Below, piece after piece: positions 11,488 to 22,699 of a stretch of 62,000 nucleotides of DNA. Location of the stretch: the NCBI GenBank assembly GCA_015680685.1, contig MNCI01005415.1:209812-271811 (forward strand), given 5' to 3'. The position numbers were made by a program, and so were the translations under genes. Each line of letters begins with the position of its first letter. The stretch's first letter is position 1. Below the pieces are notes generated by a model. That model searched no databases and was not told the DNA's origin. It saw only the letters and a list, made by a program, of their open reading frames with translations. Source of the stretch: Gnetum montanum (Eukaryota; Streptophyta; Gnetopsida; Gnetales; Gnetaceae).

Positions 11488-11711
11488 GCCTTCAGGCTCC
11501 GATCCGAATATTTTGGGTAGCCCTGGTAGTGATCCATACCCTAAACCATAGACGTAATACCTCTAGGGAAGTCTACGGTCAATCGCGTGGTATAGATCGG
11601 TCGCAAGGACGATTTCTTTGAAATCCTATAGGGTAGAAAGCCTTTTTTTGTGCTTTTGTTGCTAGCCATTTCTTAGATCTGATTACCAGTTACTGCTAAC
11701 TTCATTGATCA

Positions 11712-12335
11712 ATGGATTCCTTGTACACAACCACAACTACCCTGGTCCCTACCGATCTGGGTGCCGCACTTGTGAATCCTATGGCGGTCACAGGACTAAC
11801 TCCTGGTGCAACGGGATCTCAGGGCCCATTGCGCCGTTCATTGAGGATTCAGGGAAAAGAGCCTATTTTCATGGTTATAACCCCTGAAGAATACAATTTC
11901 ATATGCGTTAAGATCCAGGAAAAGCTAGCTCTAAGCCGAGCCGAGCTTGAAGCGAAACGGAACTTTGAGGTGCTCCACCGAGGGGGCTATGATTTTAAGC
12001 CAATAGCTTATGACATAATTCCCTTGACTGAACACCAACACGAACTTATTACACAGTTGGTCATGGCTAAAGGCCAGGCTTCACAAGCTGTGGTGGAGCC
12101 CCAGCATGGGGAGGAGGAAGAGGATGAATTTACAGCCCAGTCAGAACATTCGTTCCATACTCTGGAACCTTCATTCCATACACTGAGCCCCCATATGTAC
12201 GCAAATCCCCTCTTTCCTTTCAACAGAGAGGCCACCTCTCTTAACACAGCCCACAACGGCCTTAAACTAGTTATACAAAATCAACCTATTCTTACCGTTG
12301 TACGTAGTTACGTAGTCAGCCCGCAACGGCCTTAA
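11712..12335 (+). pseudogene. Element C gag, N-terminal part only
   Basis: An open frame of 207 codons starts 225 bases after the primer-binding site. The first ~175 residues are homologous to gag of element D: a block with RRSLRIQGKEPIF, then EEYNFICVKIQ, then PLTEHQHELITQL, then an acidic EEEEDEF patch followed by AQSEH. After about residue 178 the frame runs into the TTAAACTAG-type array (HNGLKLV is encoded by repeat DNA), so the capsid core, zinc knuckle and protease are deleted. The N-terminal part has no stop codon. The remnant alone could not build particles. Confidence 0.85.
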
Positions 12336-12486
12336 ACTAGTCATCCAAAGTTGTCTACTATCATTATTTACGCTTGCTATACAATACGCAACAGGCCCGC
12401 AATGGCCTTAAACTAGTAACACAGTATTGCATACTATAACCATTTACGGTGGAATACGCAACGGGCCCGCAAGGGCTTTAAACTAG
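12250..12486 (+). repeat. Element C 72-bp tandem array with TTAAACTAG cores
   Basis: Four cores, at 12250-12270, 12320-12340, 12396-12416 and 12466-12486, read as variants of CCCGCAACGGCCTTAAACTAG. They are spaced 70, 76 and 70 bases apart, and the sequence between them is also partly conserved (CAATACGCAACGGGCCCGC-like). The array separates truncated gag from the end of the antisense gene. Confidence 0.85.
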
Positions 12487-12680
12487 TTATTACGTCCCAT
12501 CAGTATCACTTAGACAGAATCCTTAACAAATATTTTCACGCTAACACAGACCAAAGCGTAAAAATTCAAACAACAAACTAATTACCATTTCAAATATCCA
12601 TTAGACTTTACAACAATTCACCAACAGTCATTCAGAACAATACCCGACCTCGCATCAATAAAATTTTGCGTAAATAATAA

Positions 12681-15600
12681 TTACGCATTCCCTCTGCTAC
12701 CACTGTCACCGGTATCTCGTAACTCCGGATCTAGCCCCAAAAGGTCGTCCTCCAGTGGGCCATCGTTTCTGGGAATTATGCCTTCACGAAAGATTGCCCC
12801 TTCATGAGGCTCTTGTTCCGGCACTGGCTTCATAGGAGAACACTCTTCATCGTTGCGTTCCTCCTCTGCTTCCTCTGTTTCCTCTCCCAACCCCTNNNNN
12901 NNNNNNNNNNNNNNNNNNNCTGGCCACACATCCTCGCCCAACGCAGCTCCAGCTTTCACCTTCCCTTTCTCCATGCTACTCCAGCGGGGTGGATCCAGGA
13001 AGAAGGTAGGGATTGTAGCTTGATTCCCAGAGAAAGTTATTGCCCTCTTCGGGGAAGCAGTTATGGTCACCTGCTCTTTGAACTTCTTGAAAGCTTCAGA
13101 TGCTCTGATGGTGTCGACAAAAACCTCCAGGGATCGAGCTTTGATGGCAGAATCGTGGTAGTGTTTTCGATAAGCGGTTCTTTCCCTTTTATATAGGTGC
13201 TTGTGGTCCTTCTCCTTCTACCCCCACTCCTGTATGCTGGTGCAGTAGTTCCTCCAGTCCCGGCTTTTCTGAGCTAGGAGTTCAATTTGCATCATTTGCT
13301 CTACTAATGCCCGACTGGTCTGTACGCTGTTCTTGATGGCTGTCCAATAACGGGAGTGATCGATAACGGTGGTATGCCAGTCTTCATCCCTCGTCACTCG
13401 AGCCTGTAGGAATTCGTACCGTGACCTCAGGTCCCCGACTTCTTTGGTCAAGGACTCAACCCTCTACTTCGACCGCTGCAGCCTTTTCCATAGGCTTTCA
13501 TTAACACCCCTACTTTCCCATACAGAGCACATCGAGCGTAACGTACATTTACGCATTTCCTCATAAATGTGACGTGGCACGACTGCCCCATCAGATGGGG
13601 GCTTTGCTGTGTCCAAATCAATGGGCTCCGCAGGATCCCATCGGAGGTGAGCTCCTAACAGAAAACAAGCATCAATATGGATGACACATTACTAAAACAC
13701 TATGTCATAAACTCATTATGGCTATAACATACCAGTGCCAGGTTCGACGTGCTCCAAACGCTCGATCATGTCATTAACGACGCCTTCCATGAAGGCAAAT
13801 TTGTCGGGGAAGTCTCTCCACATTTTGTTCACAGCAGCAAACATAGATGCATCTTCTTCCCCTGTAGCATATTTGGTTAGACACTCCATCTATTAACAAG
13901 ATCCTACAAACACGCTAACGCACTCATTACCTTTTCCAGTGACAGTGGCAACTTCACCAGTCTCTTCCGTCCCTTTCTCTTCACGCACGTGATCCCGTGT
14001 GCCACTAGTCCCAGTAACTGGAGTTTCCTCATGTGCCTGGTCATATGCACGGCTCCCGCTGGCACCTGGGGCCTCCTCACGCACTGGAACCTGCACACGG
14101 CTCACATCAACAACTGGGGCCTCTTCTTCCAAAATTGAGGCCCCCTCCCCATGGCTTAGTATCATCGCCCCTGTCTCAAGGGTCAATTGCCCTGTCATTT
14201 TTACTGTTTACACCACCACACATTAGCGTATAATGCCAGACCATCTAAATAAAACATTATTTTCTACAATCCTTTCACACTTACTAAGCAGAAGCTTATT
14301 CCGCTGAACCTTGACGGCAACAGTTTTTACTTGCGTTACCCCTAGGGGCCTCGGCTAGACGGAGACTCTTACGCCGAGCTGTCGGTTCTACGATTTCTTC
14401 TACCACGTGCTTCCCTCGCGAGGCATCGCCAGTGTAGGTAGGCATTATCCCACCCACACTGTCGAGACCTCGTACTTGGGGCACCGCCAAGCCTTTAGTC
14501 ATTACAGACAATGACTCCCCTATCCCTTCCGGTGGATCGTGCCCATGGGTAGTGCTGAGAATATGGGTAATCCAAGGTCTGGACAGCTGGTCTCGGTCTT
14601 GCTATTCCCAGACCCCATTCCTTTGGATGATCAGAAACTTAGCAAACCACCGGAGGCAAGCTATGAAAAATGTGTAATGCACATTAAAGCGGGACTCAAG
14701 TCCCTTGGCAAAATAGTTTGCCTAATTGAACTGGGTTCCCTCCTCCAGAACCTCTCGCATAATGTGGGTCTATTCTACAGAAAAGAACTTCGCCTGCGAG
14801 AGGGTTTTGGGGAAAGTCCGGGCCTGGAAAAGGGGATACAGTGTCTTGGCAGTGCCCATCTTGAATTTCTCACAAGGAAACCCTTTGGTCTCTTTTGGGA
14901 TCCTCACCCACTCCTTCAGACACTCCTGGAATCTAGGGCTCCTCTTGGTCTTCGCCTTTACGGGAAGGCCATTCGAGGCGATGCCAAATAGGTCCGCGAA
15001 GAGCTGAGTGTCGATATCAAAACTTACGCGCACGTTATGCGCACGCGTGTAAAAACACTCCACCTTCTCACTGAAATATTTGACCAAGGCTATCATTTCA
15101 CTGGCGGGGACATCAAGGGTCGCAACCAAAAATAGGTGCATTAGCCCTGCTGCTCGGATCTTGGCGGTCACTGTGACTAGGGCCGTCGAGTGGTCGAGCC
15201 AACGCTATGCGTCCTTAATATCGCCATAACAGAAGAGGACATCCCTTGCCTCACGACTGGAAATCGTAAGGGTAATCTCCCGAGATTCCTTGACTGAACA
15301 ATATAAAATGCAAGTCAAATAAAAACACTTTCTGTAATGTCCACAACTCACAACTACACGCATAACATTAGAACACGTAGCGGCCTTACCAGGTTCGAAG
15401 GGCAAAGGAAATGGCGGTAGGTCCCTCTACACGTCCTCAACCGTAAGGGACGACTCTAAGGTCCAGTCATCGTGTAGCCACCCGAGTTCCTAGAAATTCT
15501 TAAAAGGACGCTCGTAGTAGGTGTGATACTCATGCATCTCATGGCCAATTTTCCCTATAACACCGGCACGCACATTGCTGGTTGAGGTAAATGCCATTAT

Positions 15601-16626
15601 TGCCGTTTCGGCCCAGGCCAACGCATCACCATCTCCAATTAACCTGTTATCATGTATAAAAATCCTATACCATACAGCGTAGGCTTAACTTACACTTTGC
15701 ACATAGACTCCTCTTACACTTCACATCGATAATAGGCACTATAACAGTAACAAAGATAATACAGTTGGCAGAATTTGCTTACCCGCCCGCATAGTACACC
15801 GTGCCTTGTGGGTTCTGGAAGTAGGTTGAAACATGGCGAGCCACGAACAGTGTGTTATATGCATGATAACAACTGAAACGGGCCATTTTCCAGATCCAGC
15901 ATAAGCTCCTCAGGCCTCGAGCACTGAGCGCTTGATCCTCGGGACGACCTGTATCAATGGCCCCGTCTGTCAAGTAAGCCAGAATCCCCTGTGCAGACCC
16001 CGCCAACAGGTGTTCTAAAATGGCACCGGCAACATCGCCAGTCACATTAGACCACACAATGATGCTAAATTTGCGCAGTAGGAACTGCAGAAACTCCAGC
16101 GTCCCCTTCCGGAACCAGATGGCCTTCCCCTACACTCATGTGTGCGGAGGAGGGACATTGGGGACGATGGGGTTTACCCAACACAAAACCCCAATGATGT
16201 CTAACACAATCAAAATAGGCTTCAGCACGACACTGTACAGAAAACACGCTACATAAATCAACGCCTAGATTTACAGTTGCATCATTAATATAGAAACACT
16301 ACACATCATGCTTAGCCATCTATGTGGAAATTGCCTAAACCCTTGCAACAGCGCAAGGTCCATCTCTAAGAACGGTGATAAACGCAACCATGCCAAACCC
16401 TCGCTGTAACGCAAGCTCCGTAACCCAAAACCCTCATTTACACGAAGAACATTGTACAACACAAATGCTGAAATAGCACAAGCATGCAAAGAATGACCTA
16501 CCGGTTCAAAGGTGTCGGGTCACGCACTTCGACCACGGCCTGTTGAACACGCTCCAGGTTCTCCTGTACCTCGTCGATTTTCGCCAATTTAGTGTTCTTC
16601 CTCTTCGTCTTAGGCACCATTATCAT
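12681..16626 (-). pseudogene. Antisense accessory gene of element C, seven exons
   Basis: I do not recognise the protein family. A minus-strand model has exons 16626-16502, 16200-15783, 15643-15390, 15293-14285, 14203-13931, 13889-13733 and 13654-12681, all with GT donors and AG acceptors. Introns 2, 3 and 6 join in frame; introns 1, 4 and 5 do not close as drawn. The start MIMVPKTKRK resembles MVPKQCRG in element E. Exon 2 holds IIVWSNVTGDVAGAILEHLL. Exon 4 holds GLMHLFLVATLDVPASEM and VSFDIDTQLFADLFGI, then a basic stretch. Exon 5 is rich in Glu, Pro, Thr and Ser. Exon 7 looks coiled-coil forming. Homologues sit at the same place in D and E. Around ten in-frame stops, mostly TAG, show it is dead. 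A plant-mobile-domain or transposase-like relation is possible but unproven. A 24-base gap lies in exon 7. Confidence 0.8.
12896..12919. other. Assembly gap of 24 undetermined bases
   Basis: A run of N inside the last exon of the element C antisense gene, within an acidic, Glu-rich coding stretch. The real size is unknown, so the reading frame across it cannot be judged. Confidence 0.95.
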
Positions 16627-16999
16627 AGCTTCGACACTTGCACAGCTTTGCACCTTCAAATCTTCTGCTCTTCTTGCTCTTGCTAGATAATACCCGCGAA
16701 TTTGAACTCACAAATAGCCAACAGTCCGTCCTAACCAAAAAAACCGCCTACTTGTATGCGAGAATCACTGACTTGATATCCGATTTCAGCAGGACTTTCC
16801 TAAAACGGAACTCAAAAATCAAGATATTAATGTGGTTGATATCGCACGCACCGCTGTCCGAAATGACGTTAAACTACCACATCTTATCGCCTCGTAATCA
16901 GGTAGAATTGATTACAACTTCATTACAAAATTCAAAATTCTGTTAGCTTTCCACGTTTGCTAGCCATCACGTCATCTTCTTTCTAACCATTTACGCACT
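16627..16999. other. Spacer between antisense gene start and pol in element C
   Basis: Noncoding. It holds one TTAAACTA core unit at about 16853-16878 (CCGAAATGACGTTAAACTAC) and would include the promoter of the antisense gene and, if pol is spliced, an acceptor. A candidate acceptor is the TTTTGCAG ending near 17013. No clear TATA box on minus. Confidence 0.5.
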
Positions 17000-17019
17000 T
17001 TGCGGTTTTGCAGGACAAA

Positions 17020-17646
17020 CAAATGGACGCAACACTATCAAAACCTTTAACTCTGATTGGCCCATATGAAAAAGTAGTTAGGAAATTCGATCCCGCATTT
17101 ATAGATGTTAACCTCCCCTTAGAAGACGTAACTATAGCTACGTCGGAGATGTCCCTGGAGTGGCCATAACCGTTGACGCGCACACTAGACCTGGAAGCTG
17201 GGGACATAACCAAAGACCCCCTTGATGAGGTCTCTATCGTTACGCATAGGGGCGAAGCTAAAACGCTTAAAGTTAGTTTGTTGTTAGAACGAGAAACGCA
17301 CGATGCCGTAACACAGGTCCTACAAGACAACATCACTGTCTTCGCATGGTCATACGAGGATATGCCTAGACTAGATCCTAGGCTAATCCAACATAACATC
17401 ATCTTAGACCCACAGATCAAAGCAGTTAGGCAAAAAGCATGCAAAATCAAGCCAGAGATTGCTCTAGACGTGCATGATGAAATCACCAAGCTATACCAGG
17501 ATGGTTTCATTCGTGCAGTCGATTACTCGGACTGGATATCTAATATTGTGGTCATGCCAAAGAAGACCGGGAGTATACGCATTTGCATAGACTTCCGGGA
17601 TTTGAACAAGGCCACAATATTAGATCAATTAGTCGACACAACAGCA
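17020..17646 (+). pseudogene. Element C pol start: linker and RT N-terminus
   Basis: Open apart from one early stop near 17168. A linker containing LDLEAGDITKDPLDEVSI (also found in element F as LDLKTGDITEG) leads into RT with FAWSYEDMPRLDP, IQHNIILDP, VRQKACKIKPE and ISNIVVMPKKTGSIRICIDF. After DLNKAT about ten residues are missing, then DQLVDTTA and a stop. The catalytic fingers and palm of RT are absent because C ends about 20 bases before element D begins. This is the least decayed pol segment in the window. Confidence 0.9.
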
Positions 17647-17660
17647 TAGAGGAATAGATA

Positions 17661-17665
17661 CCCAT
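17661..17665 (+). repeat. Target site duplication, left copy (CCCAT)
   Basis: CCCAT directly before the left LTR of element D, matched by CCCAT directly after the right LTR (36637-36641). Five bases is the usual gypsy integration footprint. Confidence 0.85.
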
Positions 17666-19378
17666 TAAAACACCACTAATTTTAGTCTATCACTTCAAGC
17701 CCTTTTGAAGTTTCAGGAGGCAAACATTAACTAAGGCATGGAACTCACGCCCAACTTGCTCAAGTCAGCTTTCTCACGTCGTCGAGCTAGCATGTCCTCA
17801 ACATGAATAACTCCAAACGGTGTTATAATCAAGTAAAAGGTGGCTTGTTCTAAGAGTGCGCAAGGAATTCTCAAGGGTCATTGTTATGCCTAATTTCAGC
17901 ATTCAAAATTTAAATTTTGAGTCAAAAAAGTGGAAACTTTTTCACTCATGCTAAGGTCACACTGCCAGTGTGAGTGCAGTGTGAGCAAAATGTAGAGCCC
18001 AAAACTAAATCAAAATGATCTAATTTCCAGGGCGTAATTCATCCTCAGGGTTCACTATTAGCAAATTTGAGTCCCAGACTCTAGAATTCTAGAGGTCAAA
18101 CCCAAAAATTGCAAGTTTTTCCAGCTGACGCTGTGGTCACGCTGCAACTCATGCTATGGTCATGTTGCAGCTCACATTGGCAAGGTGAGTCTAGTGTGAG
18201 CTACCAAAAGTGGCTCAAAACAAGTCATTTTCAAGCTCAAACTTTGATTTTTAGATCATTCTTAGGGTTAACCATAGTTGGATAGTAGTTGCACTCAAGA
18301 CTCAGGCTTCAAAATTCAAAATTTGGAGTGAAATGCATCATTTTCAAGTCACTCAGGTCGAGGTCATGCTGAGGACATGCTGGTAGCATGAGTGTAGCAT
18401 GAGCACACTGGGGACACGCCAAGACAAACTCAACCCATGCTAAAAGCCTTGGTTAAGAAAAGGAGCCTCAAACAACCATAGAGCCACTCAAATCAACATC
18501 CTACAGTAGTAAATTCAGAGATCCAAAAGTTTCAAGCGAGCCAGAGTTAATTTCTCCTATTGTACATTGTCATTTCATTGTAAATTTTCATCATTTTTCA
18601 TTTGTCAGGCTCTTACACTCCAAATTATATGTGCCATGAGTGTAAGCTAGCTTGAGTAAGTTATCACACGCTGTATGATATGATGCACCTGGTCGAGAAT
18701 GTAGCTTGCCCACACACATCCAACTCACACACAACTGTCTATCGGACATGTGTCACACGATCCGTTTTCCACTCATCTCTCAATCGTTGATTCCATCCAT
18801 GAATTTCATGCACAAACCTAGCCAAACCCTATAAATACCCTATAAATTCACATAAATGTGTTTGGTAATTTTGAAGGTGGATGGCTTAGGAAACTCAGAC
18901 CAGTAATCCTTGGCCGCTCGGGCACACTTGACTCCTAGCATCCAAGAACTCCTAAAATACATCACTTCATCCCAGCGCTTGGTGCTTGACTTTCCATCCA
19001 CACGTGCAACTATGCTTTGACTGATGCACATCATTTTTGAGAAATAAAATACAATTCATTTTGCTAGCCATTATTTTTTTACTCTATTTTACATTTAGTT
19101 TACGTTTTGTTTGCAATACAGTTCTGCATATGATATGTTTGCATTTTGTACACAACTGTTTACATTTCAAACATTAGTTACGATAACCCCAGTGCAAGCC
19201 ATAGTTTATGCTCAGGGAAGTCCTTGGTTGATTTGTGTGTAGACAATCTAAGGCACTCTACCTTCATTTCCTTTTCCAGCTTGCCCTCAAGTGAAGGCAA
19301 GGTTAGCTGTGTCTACCCGATGATCTTTCGGTGTTTGTTTTCCCTTCTAGGCTTACACCAACGATTTTTGTCAGTACA
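17666..19378 (+). repeat. Element D 5' LTR
   Basis: Pairs with 34925-36636. The first bases are TA where the right copy has TG, consistent with deamination. It ends CAGTACA. TATAAATA lies at 18830-18837. It contains several CTCACACT/AGTGTGAG palindromic words, for example near 17960-17990. The ORF at 18840-19034 lies inside the LTR on the opposite strand and is not treated as a gene. Confidence 0.92.
18830..18837 (+). promoter_or_regulatory. TATA box of element D 5' LTR
   Basis: TATAAATA in CCCTATAAATACCC, repeated identically in the right LTR at 36087-36094. It is the likely core promoter for the genomic transcript of element D. Confidence 0.75.
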
Positions 19379-19384
19379 ATAAAT

Positions 19385-19400
19385 TGGCGCTAGAAGGAGG
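19385..19400 (+). promoter_or_regulatory. Primer-binding site of element D
   Basis: TGGCGCTAGAAGGAGG starts six bases after the LTR. It is the least mutated of the three family sites and implies a tRNA ending GCGCCA. I do not assign the tRNA. Confidence 0.85.
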
Positions 19401-19499
19401 ACCTACCAATTTATCATCCTATCAAAATGTTCATCACGCTACTTGTTAGACGCTGCACAGACCAAGTGTTGAAACTAAATTCCAGTTCGACTTATCGCG

Positions 19500-19815
19500 C
19501 TAACCCCAGTCACTCATGTTGAGGTTACACACATTATGCTAGCTACTCACATTGTGCTATTTTACACATGCTGCTAGTTAGCACAAGCTATCAACACACG
19601 TTACTTGTTAGCACACACTATCAACACACACTGCTTGTCAGCACATGTTGTCAGCACATGCTGTCAACACATCCTACTTGTCAGCACACATTATCAACAA
19701 ATTCTACTTGTCAGCTCACGCTATCAACACATGTTGCTTGTTAGCTCATGTTGTCATTTACTCACACTCTCAGCTTACTGACGTTGTCAGTTACTCACAC
19801 TGTTGGTTACTCACG
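19500..19815 (+). repeat. Leader tandem repeat of element D
   Basis: Seven to nine degenerate ~30-bp units built on variants of CTATCAACACA, TGCTTGTTAGC and CACATG. It sits between primer-binding site and gag, as does the unrelated leader repeat of element B. Confidence 0.75.
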
Positions 19816-19850
19816 TTCAACTTGTCTAGCCCAGTTTATTCATGTTTAGT

Positions 19851-22650
19851 ATGAAATCCTCCCTAATTAACCTAGTGACATTACCGATCTTTGACTTTGG
19901 GGCTGAAACCTCAAACCCTGTGATTGCTACAGAATCCATAACTGTTATTGAAGAGATAAACCCCCAAGGCCCTACGCACCAGTCAGTTAGGCTATAGGGA
20001 AAAGACCCTACCTATGCAACCCTTACACCCGAACCGTAAAACTTCATCTGTATCAAGATCCAAGCCAACTTGCCTATTGATCATGTAGAGAGAGAGGTGA
20101 AGCGAGACTATGAACGTGTCCACAAAGGAGGTCATGAGTTGATCCCATTAGCATTTGATATAATCCTTCTCTCTAAACACCATCATAGAATCATATCCCA
20201 ACGTCTCATTGCAGGAAGCCAAGCCTTATAGCCACCTCCAATAAAGCCTCAGGGTGGAGATGAGGAAGATGACTTTATAGCCCAATCTGAACATGGGGAT
20301 TCGTACCATACCATCAATTCCCATGCTCATAAAAAATTACTATTCCAAGCCTTCCTAGAAGAGATCATACTTCCACCTTTATTCACAAATGCTCAACCAC
20401 CAGCTTCTCTACTAGAAATGCCCACCTACATTCCCATCTTCTCCAAGCTCAATGTTCAATCTGACACGTCCACTTCCATCATACCTCTACAAATACAAGC
20501 CCAAAAACCTCCTCCCCAAACTAATGCAGGATCAACCTTTCAACCTCAAGTAATTAGGATGTCATTGGTTATACCAGCTTCGACATCCACCCATTACATA
20601 CCTCAAGTGCAAATCTAGCAAGCACCATTGATCACTTCACAACCTATGGTTGGGCATTGGGTTCCACCAGCTGTTCAGCAATACCTATCTACTCACTATA
20701 GCATACCACACCCTGTAGTCTCAACCTTGAATGTCTTCCCACCACAACAAATGACAATCCATCAATCTCTCTTTCCACAAAAGATACAACAATCAAATCA
20801 TTATCAACCACCACCAACTTAACCCACTGGTCTACCTACCACTCAAGAGTGGGCAGACATGAAGAACATGATGCACTCATTAGCAGAAGAATTAAAACAC
20901 CTTAAAACTATGAACACTGAGGAAGTCAAGGTACTAGAATTCTATCAAGATGATCCAATCAACCCCTCAGTTCCACCGTTAACCTTGCCCAAGGGAGTTT
21001 CATTACCCCAGCTAACCAAGTACAATGGAGAGGGAGATCCAAACACTCACCTAGTAACATTTTGAACATAATTTTTATTGGTTCAGGCATGGCCCCATGT
21101 AATTCTACATATGTTTGCTATGTCCTTAATGGAAAAAGCCTTAGACTGGTACTAAGATTTACCCCGTAGCTTCATATCTTCTCTTGAAGACTTGTTGCAC
21201 CATTTTTTCACCCATTTCAAGTACAATCTAAAACCTGAAGCCATGTTGGATAGCTTGATTCAAATTAAACAAGTGCCATTAGAGCTAGCATAGAAATTTA
21301 TCCAAAAGTGGAGTGCAGCCTTGAATGAACTTCATGAGCCCATCCCTAAAACATATCTACTTACCATCCTTAAGGTGGCTATGAATGACTTTATTAAGTT
21401 GAAGCTCTACTATTTGAAATCCCGTACCTTGAGCCAAGCATTTGTGCAAATTAAGGATATAAAAGAGGTGGCACAAACAAGTAATCATCTAGCGTACTCA
21501 ACTTTTAGAAGCCAACATACAAGGAAAGATAAATCCAAAATGATGGTAGCAGCAGTGGCCGAGATAGCCCAACCTAACCATCTAGGATAAAAGGGAAAAC
21601 AACCCATTGTCCCAAATAGTTATGAAAGAAACACACCCAGACCTATGCTTGAAACTTCCTTGAATAGAAACACCAACACACTTCATGCTCGTATGTTTGA
21701 AATAAAATACCCCGCTCAGTATACACCCTTGCCTATGAAGCCTTCACAATTTCTTGATCAACTTCTAAAGGTTGGGTTAATCAAACATAAGCAAATGTCT
21801 CCCATGCCATCTCAAAAACATGAGCAATTCTGTGAGTTGGCGAAGAACCTAGCCTTAGCAATGGCTAATGAACCCCCCATTCCAAGAGGCTTTAGATTGG
21901 ATAGGTTTTGTGAATATCACCAAAAGTGTGGTCATGGAACTAATTACTATTTCACCCTGAAACAGGATATAAAACTAATGATTGATAGGGGTGAAGTAGT
22001 ATTTGATGACGCAAACCAAGTGACACCCCAAAACCAACCCATGGGGCTCTATAAAGATCCTATCAATACTAGTGATGCACCATATGTGATTAATACTATC
22101 CATGTGGAGAATAGGCAAGATGTCCCATGAAAACATTCTATGATTCATAGGTCTTCAGAAAATACACCTACCCCAACATCTCCCCAAACCCTTTTCGTCA
22201 TACTCACATCCCCACCACCACAAAAACCATTCATTGTCCGTGTACCATTCATTGCAAAAACCACACCATCTAAAAATTGACCCATTCCCTTTGTGATATG
22301 AGTGCCAAAGCACCCTGACACATAACCCATCTCCATTCCCCGATGACCTTTGTGAGAACATCTTGCTGATAGACTAACAAGAGAGAGCCTGGAAAGAGAA
22401 AACCATGAGCACAAATTAGAACCATCAAAGCCTAAACTGCTCAATGTTGTTCCTATGGGTCCATCCATTAATGAGCCTAGTACGAGTCATCAAAACAAGG
22501 GTAATGTCATGGGTTGTGTCCCAAACCCAGCATCTTTGGTCTCCATTGAAAAAATTCCTTCACAAGAAATATGACTACTGGGTCAAATGGACCAAGTCTC
22601 CACAGCTAAGGGTGTTTGAAATCGTAAAGACCTGGCAAGCACGTTGACCT
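19851..22650 (+). pseudogene. Element D gag
   Basis: The start ATG (19851) follows the leader repeat. In order: a conserved N-terminal block (GKDPTYATLTPE, NFICIKIQ), an acidic EEDDF patch with AQSEH, a long Pro/Gln-rich linker (about 20340-20830), a helix-rich segment MKNMMHSLAEELKHL, and the retrotransposon capsid domain with FAMSLMEKALDWY and HHFFTHF (20990-21300), continuing to ILKVAMNDFIKLKLYYL. A degenerate zinc knuckle (CEYHQKCGHGTNYYF, about 21910-21955, last Cys lost) follows, then a proline-rich tail. Gag forms the particle. At least six in-frame stops, mostly TAG at expected Gln or Trp codons, make it a pseudogene. Confidence 0.92.
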
Positions 22651-22699
22651 AGGTCACACAAGCCTTGAAATAAAAGAATACTTCTTTAAGTCTGTATGA

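Larger units (their letters stand above)
9981..17646 (+). mobile_element. Element C: CpG-rich deleted LTR retrotransposon
   Basis: Order on plus: LTR, primer-binding site, N-terminal gag, 72-bp repeat array, antisense gene on minus, one more TTAAACTAG unit, start of pol. The gag C-terminus and the protease are missing, and pol stops inside RT near 17640, just before the insertion site of element D. No 3' LTR was found to the right of D. Its base use stands out: CpG, TTACGC and GCGTAA words are common, whereas flanking elements are CpG-poor. This suggests a younger or less deaminated copy. Confidence 0.8.

Noticed and set aside
14539-14991. 150-codon plus frame inside the element C cassette
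   Set aside because: It lies opposite exon 4 of the antisense gene, whose frame has cross-element homology; the plus frame has none.
14770-15171. Naming the accessory protein a plant mobile domain or PF20167-type transposase-like protein
   Set aside because: The LFGI-type block is suggestive but too short to assign by eye.
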